A program made the translations under genes and the position numbers. 21,151 nucleotides of DNA from Phallusia fumigata. Taxonomy: Eukaryota > Chordata > Ascidiacea > Phlebobranchia > Ascidiidae. The notes below the pieces were generated by a model. The model did no database searches. It was not told the origin of the DNA and was given only the letters and a program-made list of their open reading frames with translations. Each line of letters opens with the position of its first letter. The first letter of the stretch is position 1. Positions 17,901 to 21,151 of this stretch are shown here, in pieces. The stretch is taken from NCBI GenBank assembly GCA_008931825.1, contig QXVZ01005990.1, forward strand, positions 1-21,151. The letters are read 5' to 3'.

Positions 17901-19225
17901 ACAAACAACAAACCGCCAAAATGAGAGCAATAGCTTTATGAAGTAATAACTGACAAATCAAAACGCAACAATTCCAAACCTTCACAGGGTTTTCTTCTCT
18001 TGTCCATCTTCGAGAGAACGACCCCAGCGCTCCGGACGCAATCTTTCCTCATACAATATCTCTTTCTGTCCAGGTCCCTAGAGGTTGGAACGCGGGTTAC
18101 CCGTGGAAATGTTGGAACAATGCTGAAGGTTTGAGGAGGAGGGGTCTCCGACGCCTTCTCACGTGACGATTCCTTGCTGACGTCACTTCCCATGCGCGTC
18201 GAATTACCACGTGACGCGAAATGAGCCAATAGGATTATGGTGATGATGAGGAGGACCGCGAGGAAGCAGATGATGCAGAGGACTTTCGGTTGATGCAAAG
18301 GATTCAGTTCCTTGTTGGGTTCGTCGCTCACCTGTTGACCCGGTTTCAGCTTTCCTCTCTCGTTTTGTTGTCCGTTATTCGTATTTTTCTTCCCATCCGT
18401 GACTTCTCTCGGTCGCTTTTCGTCTATGTCGACCTTACGTGGGGCCTCGTCGGGTGCAAAGGTCACCCGCTGACCTGTTGACCTGCCATTACTTTTGCCG
18501 TACCACCCTCCCTGCTCCGACCCGTTGTGAAGTTGTTCGTTGCGTTCCAGTGAGGAGCCATGGACCCTAGCGGACGCCGGGCGCGGGTGTTGGTAAGGCA
18601 AAGTGGCATCTTCGGGTAGATTGTTGTATTCCGGCAGCTGTCCGTACCCGGGAGGAGGCGGGGTCGCTGAAACTGGATGTGGTTGGTTGAAAGTGAACTG
18701 TGGTGGGGGCGGGGTCGCCGCTGATTGGTGCTTTTGTGCACGTGACATCGAACTCGCTGAATTTGTCTTCACAATGCGTCTACTGTCGGCTCGTGGGAAA
18801 CCCCCATCTATGGAGGGGTTACTCGGGGGCTGGGGTGAAAGAGGACCCCTGTTTGCGGGGGCTCGACGTTTGATCGACCCCGTGTCACCCCTCTCCGACA
18901 GGTTTCGCGCGTCGATCCGAATCACATTCGACTTTCTAGATTGTTGATAATTGTTCGCCATCGACTGCATTTCAGGCGGTAGCTCTATGACGTCATCGTC
19001 GTAATTTCGGGCGCCATTTCGCTGTAGCGACCTGTTGGCGTACGGCGATGACGCAAGACTTCCGTCGCGCTGCTGAATGATCTGATCCGCTGAAGGGGCT
19101 TTGAGCGGTTCTATTTTGGGGGCTTTCCGACTCGAGAATGACGTCATGGTCGGTGATGACGTGGTGGTGACGTCACCGCCCTTGAAACTGCGCATTACGT
19201 TGCCGGACTGATGTCTGTTGCTCAT
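9300..19225 (-). CDS. M13 (neprilysin/ECE-like) zinc metallopeptidase, type II membrane protein
   Basis: M13 enzymes are ectopeptidases that cut short signalling peptides outside the cell. Fifteen exons are visible (minus-strand order): 17980-19225, 16891-17075, 16391-16627, 15731-15784, 15489-15617, 14798-14878, 12537-12667, then 11891-11983, 11438-11541, 11099-11209, 10576-10643, 10441-10517, 10050-10115, 9477-9652 and 9300-9423. All have GT/AG borders and phases agree, except between 12537 and 11983, where phase fails and an N lies at 12177. Landmarks are YSCGGW, AKKFYKSC, LPDR, LPAGLLQPP, HELLH, AENIADMGG, EQLFFVSFAQSWC and HAPERYR. About 960 residues are visible. Roughly 100 expected residues (those around the WRRC and NAVGRLYV region of neprilysin) are missing. 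The zinc ligands are intact, so an active enzyme is likely; the precise paralogue is unclear. Confidence 0.93.
9653..10049 (-). other. M13 intron 13, no recognisable content
   Basis: This 397-base intron separates the ENIAD exon from the exon starting AYKLW. I see only a weak internal similarity between GTAGTGTCACAAGCTATGTG and GTAGTATCACAAACTACGTG, about 120 bases apart. Confidence 0.4.
10171..10192 (+). mobile_element. tRNA B-box-like relic
   Basis: GGTTCATAGTTCGAATCCC inside intron 12 of the M13 gene resembles the T-arm half of a tRNA. There is no matching A-box or acceptor stem upstream, so I read it as a SINE remnant and not a tRNA gene. Confidence 0.35.
10291..10370. repeat. Four copies of a 20-bp unit centred on TGACGTCA
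   Basis: The core starts at 10301, 10321, 10341 and 10361, an exact 20-base period. Copies 1 and 3 carry the perfect palindrome TGACGTCA; copies 2 and 4 carry one-base variants (TGACGACA, TGACCTCA). Each is preceded by an A-rich ACAAG-like spacer. The array lies in M13 intron 12. Confidence 0.85.
10644..11098. repeat. Intron with a cluster of nine ACTCG words
   Basis: ACTCG occurs at 10746, 10778, 10814, 10833, 10862, 10881, 10919, 10985 and 11017, often as CTACTCGACTT-like phrases. About 0.3 would be expected by chance in 280 bases. It looks like a decayed minisatellite with irregular spacing. A weaker cluster occurs at 15385-15430. Confidence 0.55.
11292..11345 (+). mobile_element. tRNA-derived SINE fragment
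   Basis: GAGTGGTTAGCACGACTGCC is a good A-box region. A CCTTG/CAAGG stem with a six-base loop and GGGTTCTAATCCTG as B-box follow. The short loop and missing acceptor stem rule out a working tRNA. It belongs to the same family as 6452-6505, in the opposite orientation, and lies between two M13 exons. Confidence 0.65.
11542..11890 (-). other. M13 intron 8, no recognisable content
   Basis: This 349-base AT-rich intron shows nothing beyond its splice sites. Confidence 0.4.
11984..12536 (-). other. Gap region of the M13 gene around the N at 12177
   Basis: Family members need about 100 residues here, but neither side of the N gives a convincing exon on the minus strand. The upstream exon ends in phase 2 and the downstream exon starts in phase 0, so the two cannot be spliced directly. 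The plus-strand open frame at 12253-12474 has no homology that I recognise. Confidence 0.7.
12537..17075 (-). CDS. M13 gene exons 2-7: N-terminal ectodomain lobe
   Basis: The exons are 16891-17075, 16391-16627, 15731-15784, 15489-15617, 14798-14878 and 12537-12667; most begin and end in phase 0. They carry YSCGGW, the sequons NKT, NIS, NES and NTS, the AKKFYKSC segment, an LPDR loop, an amphipathic ELLERLFKKAARKLL helix and the LERLCPMIGW region. This part of M13 enzymes caps the active site and limits substrate size. The donor of exon 5 (GTTGGT) and that of exon 7 (GTTAGA) are weak, so those two ends are less sure. Introns between them hold the repeats listed separately. Confidence 0.85.
12955..13015. 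mobile_element. Short deleted copy of the inverted-repeat element
   Basis: It begins TTAAAAAC and ends AGCTCTCTGGCAGTTTCGTT plus TTTAA, matching both ends of the 131-bp copy at 16211-16341 with most of the interior lost. Confidence 0.55.
14515..14608. mobile_element. 94-bp copy of the inverted-repeat element (MITE)
   Basis: The left end TTAAAAAC..GAGCTTGTATATA mirrors the right end TATACAAGCTCTCTGGCAGT plus TATGTTTTTAA. It is the same family as 16211-16341 with a shorter interior. Confidence 0.7.
14879..15488 (-). other. M13 intron 5, about 610 bases
   Basis: Two open frames here (minus 14952-15287 and plus 15317-15586) show no family signature and are judged chance. The second overlaps the real minus-strand exon 15489-15617. 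Three ACTCG words at 15385-15429 echo the cluster at 10746-11021. Confidence 0.4.
15785..16390 (-). other. M13 intron 3 with a complete MITE
   Basis: The 606-base intron holds the 131-bp element listed separately. The remaining sequence, including a minus-strand open frame at 15704-15928 that overlaps the real exon 15731-15784, shows nothing else. Confidence 0.45.
16211..16341. mobile_element. 131-bp MITE with 30-bp terminal inverted repeats
   Basis: The left repeat (16211-16240, TTAAAAACGAAACTGCCAGG...) and the right repeat (16312-16341, ending TATGTTTTTAA) match at about 26 of 30 positions in inverted orientation. The interior carries CAGCGATTGTCAAAATGTTTG, also found at 501-536 and 19793-19820. 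Relatives in this window are at 12955-13015, 14515-14608 and 19793-19849. It has no coding capacity, so it must be non-autonomous. Confidence 0.8.
16855..16890 (-). mobile_element. tRNA B-box-like segment abutting the donor of M13 exon 2
   Basis: On the minus strand the intron starts GTGAGAGGTCATGGGTTCGA and continues ACCGCG. GGGTTCGAACC is a perfect B-box core. The first base of the intron is the start of this tRNA-like half, so a SINE end may supply part of the splice donor context. Confidence 0.4.
17076..17979 (-). other. M13 intron 1, about 900 bases, repeat-rich
   Basis: It contains a diverged relative of the 124-bp unit (17173-17310), a CCGGTTGGAAACCACTGG hAT-like end at about 17338-17355, and two tRNA-like B-box words (GTTTCAAATCCC on minus at 17407-17418; GCGGGTTCAAGA on plus at 17571-17582). 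I see no coding homology. Open frames at 17280-17580 lie within these repeats. Confidence 0.5.
17173..17310. repeat. Dispersed, diverged relative of the 7044-7291 unit
   Basis: Blocks GAACTTTTATTC, CCCTACTAGACAAGAGGTAA, AGTAATATTAA and ATAAAGTGCAAATTCTTCCC occur in the same order as at 7044-7291. About 50 extra bases separate the last two blocks. Confidence 0.6.
17980..19225 (-). CDS. M13 gene exon 1: long cytoplasmic tail, membrane anchor and first cysteines
   Basis: The exon encodes 415 codons plus one base. Residues 1-314 are hydrophilic and low in complexity, rich in Ser, Pro, Asn, Gln and Arg, with proline runs at about 172-175 and 189-192 and a PPGY (PPxY-type) motif at 191-194. Residues 315-337 (starting VLCIICFLAV) form the only transmembrane helix, with basic residues before it. 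A Ser/Thr/Pro stalk follows, then the conserved Cys391, Cys396 and Cys414 that open the M13 ectodomain. The donor GTTTGG at 17979-17974 leaves one G, which completes Asp of the DFYAYSCGGW block in exon 2. The start is the first ATG of the frame. The tail is several times longer than the roughly 30-70 residues known for neprilysin and ECE1. Confidence 0.9.
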
Positions 19226-19253
19226 GTTTCTGGTTTATCACACTAAGGAAAAC
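19226..19253 (-). promoter_or_regulatory. Short 5' leader of the M13 gene after an unpaired splice acceptor
   Basis: On the minus strand TTTCCCACCGCAG ends at 19254, 28 bases before the ATG. Either a 5' UTR intron ends here or the transcript receives a spliced leader, which is common in Ciona. The pyrimidine tract is moderate. Confidence 0.45.
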
Positions 19254-20764
19254 CTGCGGTGGGAAATGTAAACACAAAATTAGCTCCTCTGTAAGTTCAC
19301 AAATATCCCTAAGCTTTGGGGTTTGGGCGCATTAAGGTTGGCTCGATGTAGAGCGGTAGGTGGTTCCCAATCCCAACCTATGGGTGACTACCCGCATGTG
19401 GGTGATGACAGGGTAGCAAGTGGGTATTTAGCTAAACCTGTCATAAAGACATTGTTTTAAATTGAATGTGACAGAACTGAAAAAATATTTTGTCTGAACA
19501 GAAACAACAGAGCAAAGCGGTAAAGGAATACCAAACCAGAGATAATCTGTTTATTTGCTCTGGTATATAAAACTGCTGATGGTAACAGCTTTCCGGGCGT
19601 TGGTAAACTTGAAACCTTAATCAACTCTGCAGAGTTGCGGAATTATAATGGCTAAAAAGGTTCGTACATGACTTCCTCCCACGATACTGAAAGTGAAAGC
19701 ATGCTGAGATCAGTTGCACTCCCTGATCTTCTGATTAATTTTCTTTCAATTGAACAGTTCCTTTTCATACTATACTAACTGCGATTGGTAATAACGGCGA
19801 TTGTTGAAACGTATTTGCTGTACAAGTTCTCTGGCGAGGTTGTTTTTCTTATTTTATTCTGATTGCTTCATGCAGTTTCAATACCTGATCTTACTATGCT
19901 GCGACTATAATTAAAATAAAACCGAAGATACAATTCTTGGATTTGTCCTCCAGGCATTCATGTTGCTCAATGATAACTCTAAAACATTACTGCATGCCTT
20001 GCACAACTATGCTGATTATATATCTATTTTTTTCACGCTGCATTAAAACTGCAGAAGTGATGTGTATCTCATTGCCTCTGGCCTAAACGCTTTGACATTC
20101 TCCCTAAGACGAAAAAGGAAAAACTTACGAGCCGCCATAACGCAACCTTTCATGGCACGTCATAGTGGTGACTGTCACGTCATACACACCCCGTTGTCCC
20201 CCTCCCAACAAAGGCGGTTAATTAGGAAGTAGATAAAGTTGTTTATGAGGCTGTCCGCTGAAAATCGATGCTGGCAATTCTCAAGAGGCGGAAAATTAAT
20301 TAAAATTCATGATTCCTGATATCTGTGCCTTCCCGCTGCCAGATGCAATACAACTGTATTGTTTGTAACATTTAGCGACCAACCGTTCGTAATCTAAATT
20401 TACATTCGAAAGTTAAAGTTGGGATGCTTTTATCTCCGAAAATTTTTAGATGAAAATTGAAACACCTGCAAAAAACGATCGGAAGCACTAACCAGAACAA
20501 AAAATCATTTTTAAATTATTTACTTTAAATCAATTTCATGACACCAAGTCTTTGCGTTTTGACATTAAGGTTAATTTTATATTGTTCGCCGTGGTATTTG
20601 TCCACTTTCATGATAAGTTATCACTGCGGCCAAATACGTCGAAGATTTTACTGTGTTGTTAATTTCCAGTGTTTTGCGTTCCATCGCACTTTGTGAAAAC
20701 TTATCTCAATTTTATAAATATCATATCAAGTAACCAGCTCATCTCATATCACAAAACATATAAA
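19254..20764. other. Region upstream of the M13 gene
   Basis: About 1.5 kb without recognisable coding sequence. It holds a hAT-end-like stretch (TAGGTGGTTCCCAATCCCAA near 19357-19376), a degraded member of the inverted-repeat family at 19793-19849, and a TTAATTAG/TTAATTAA-rich zone near 20216-20305. The promoter of the M13 gene should lie here, but no core element is convincing. Confidence 0.4.
19793..19849. mobile_element. Degraded copy of the inverted-repeat MITE
   Basis: GGCGATTGTTGAAACGT and TACAAGTTCTCTGGCGAGGT followed by TGTTTTT match the interior and right end of 16211-16341. The left end is not recognisable. Confidence 0.5.
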
Positions 20765-21109
20765 TTAGGAAACATAAACTGTTCGATAAACCCTTGGTAA
20801 AAAATCACTTAAAACAAAACACAAAAAGAATGTTCCATGATATTTTGAAGAACTTGTGCAAACAACTAAGTCCTGAAGAAAACTAATTACTGGTTTTCTG
20901 TGTAACTTTCCGACCATGAAAAAACAAGAACAGCCGCTGGTTGTTGTCTCACCTTACTCTGCACATCCTCATTTAACGCAGAATATAACAAAAAGATAGA
21001 GAAGAAGTTTAAAGGAATCTCTGCCAACTTTTGCATTTGCATCCATGTCGCAAATACACCGCGGAGCCAAAAAGGAACCGTAAAGCCAGCGCGTGACTTA
21101 GGTAAAGTT
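20765..21109 (-). CDS. Possible last two exons of an unrecognised gene
   Basis: A minus-strand open exon encodes TLPKSRAGFTVPFWLRGVFA and continues WMQMQKLAEIPLNFF to DVQSK, ending at a GTGAGA donor (exon end 20953). A CTTCAG acceptor (exon start 20872) then opens 35 codons, beginning DLVVCTSSSKYHG, in the matching phase, up to a TAA at 20767-20765. The upstream border is uncertain; an acceptor GAATGTAG near 21110 is one candidate. The first exon has amphipathic helical character like HEAT-type or other alpha-helical proteins, but I do not recognise the family. Phase agreement and codon-like composition are the only support. Confidence 0.4.
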
Positions 21110-21151
21110 CCTCTACATTCCCATGTCAAGCTTTCCAAATAAGATGAAATA

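Noticed and set aside
18603-18947. 114-codon plus-strand open frame
   Set aside because: It is antisense to M13 exon 1, arises from its GC-rich proline codons, and has no family signature.
1-21151. CRISPR array, phage, operon or defence system
   Set aside because: The repeats lack regular unique spacers, all supported genes are spliced animal genes, and no prokaryotic signals are present.

Overview
The window looks like animal nuclear DNA, most probably from an ascidian tunicate of the Ciona type. This is inference: three genes with metazoan orthologues are split into many short exons by AT-rich introns of about 60 to 900 bases, the gene spacing is compact, and small terminal-inverted-repeat elements and tRNA-derived SINEs fill the introns. 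There is no bacterial, viral or CRISPR signal. Lone N characters at 4682, 6586 and 12177 look like collapsed assembly joins. One is flanked by a diverged tandem copy and two sit where conserved exons are missing.

Layout: (1) 27-2508, plus strand, is the 3' part (eight exons) of an SLC5 sodium/solute cotransporter, closest in recalled motifs to the SGLT4/5 and SMIT2 (SLC5A11) branch. (2) 2509-3462 is intergenic, with a poly(A) signal and an exact 28-bp triplicate. (3) 3463-7883, plus strand, is ANAPC4, the APC4 subunit of the anaphase-promoting complex. Twelve full exons are visible, but the middle of the protein is absent at the N at 6586. (4) 7884-9299 is a convergent intergenic region with a probable hAT-type MITE. 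(5) 9300-19225, minus strand, is an M13 (neprilysin/ECE-like) zinc metallopeptidase of 15 visible exons. It has a very long proline-rich cytoplasmic tail, one transmembrane helix and an intact HELLH plus ENIAD zinc site, but about 100 residues are missing around the N at 12177. (6) 19226-20764 is the upstream region of that gene. (7) 20765 to about 21109, minus strand, may hold the last two exons of an unrecognised gene.

The three recognised genes have unrelated jobs: membrane solute uptake, cell-cycle ubiquitin ligation and ectopeptidase activity. They do not form a pathway or operon, and I found no convincing new multi-gene system. The most interesting points are the unusual architecture and substrate-site changes of the M13 peptidase, a strong excess of the palindrome TGACGTCA across coding and noncoding DNA, and the exon losses tied to the N characters. 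All exon boundaries were set by hand from GT/AG sites, reading phase and recalled family sequence; no alignment was run.
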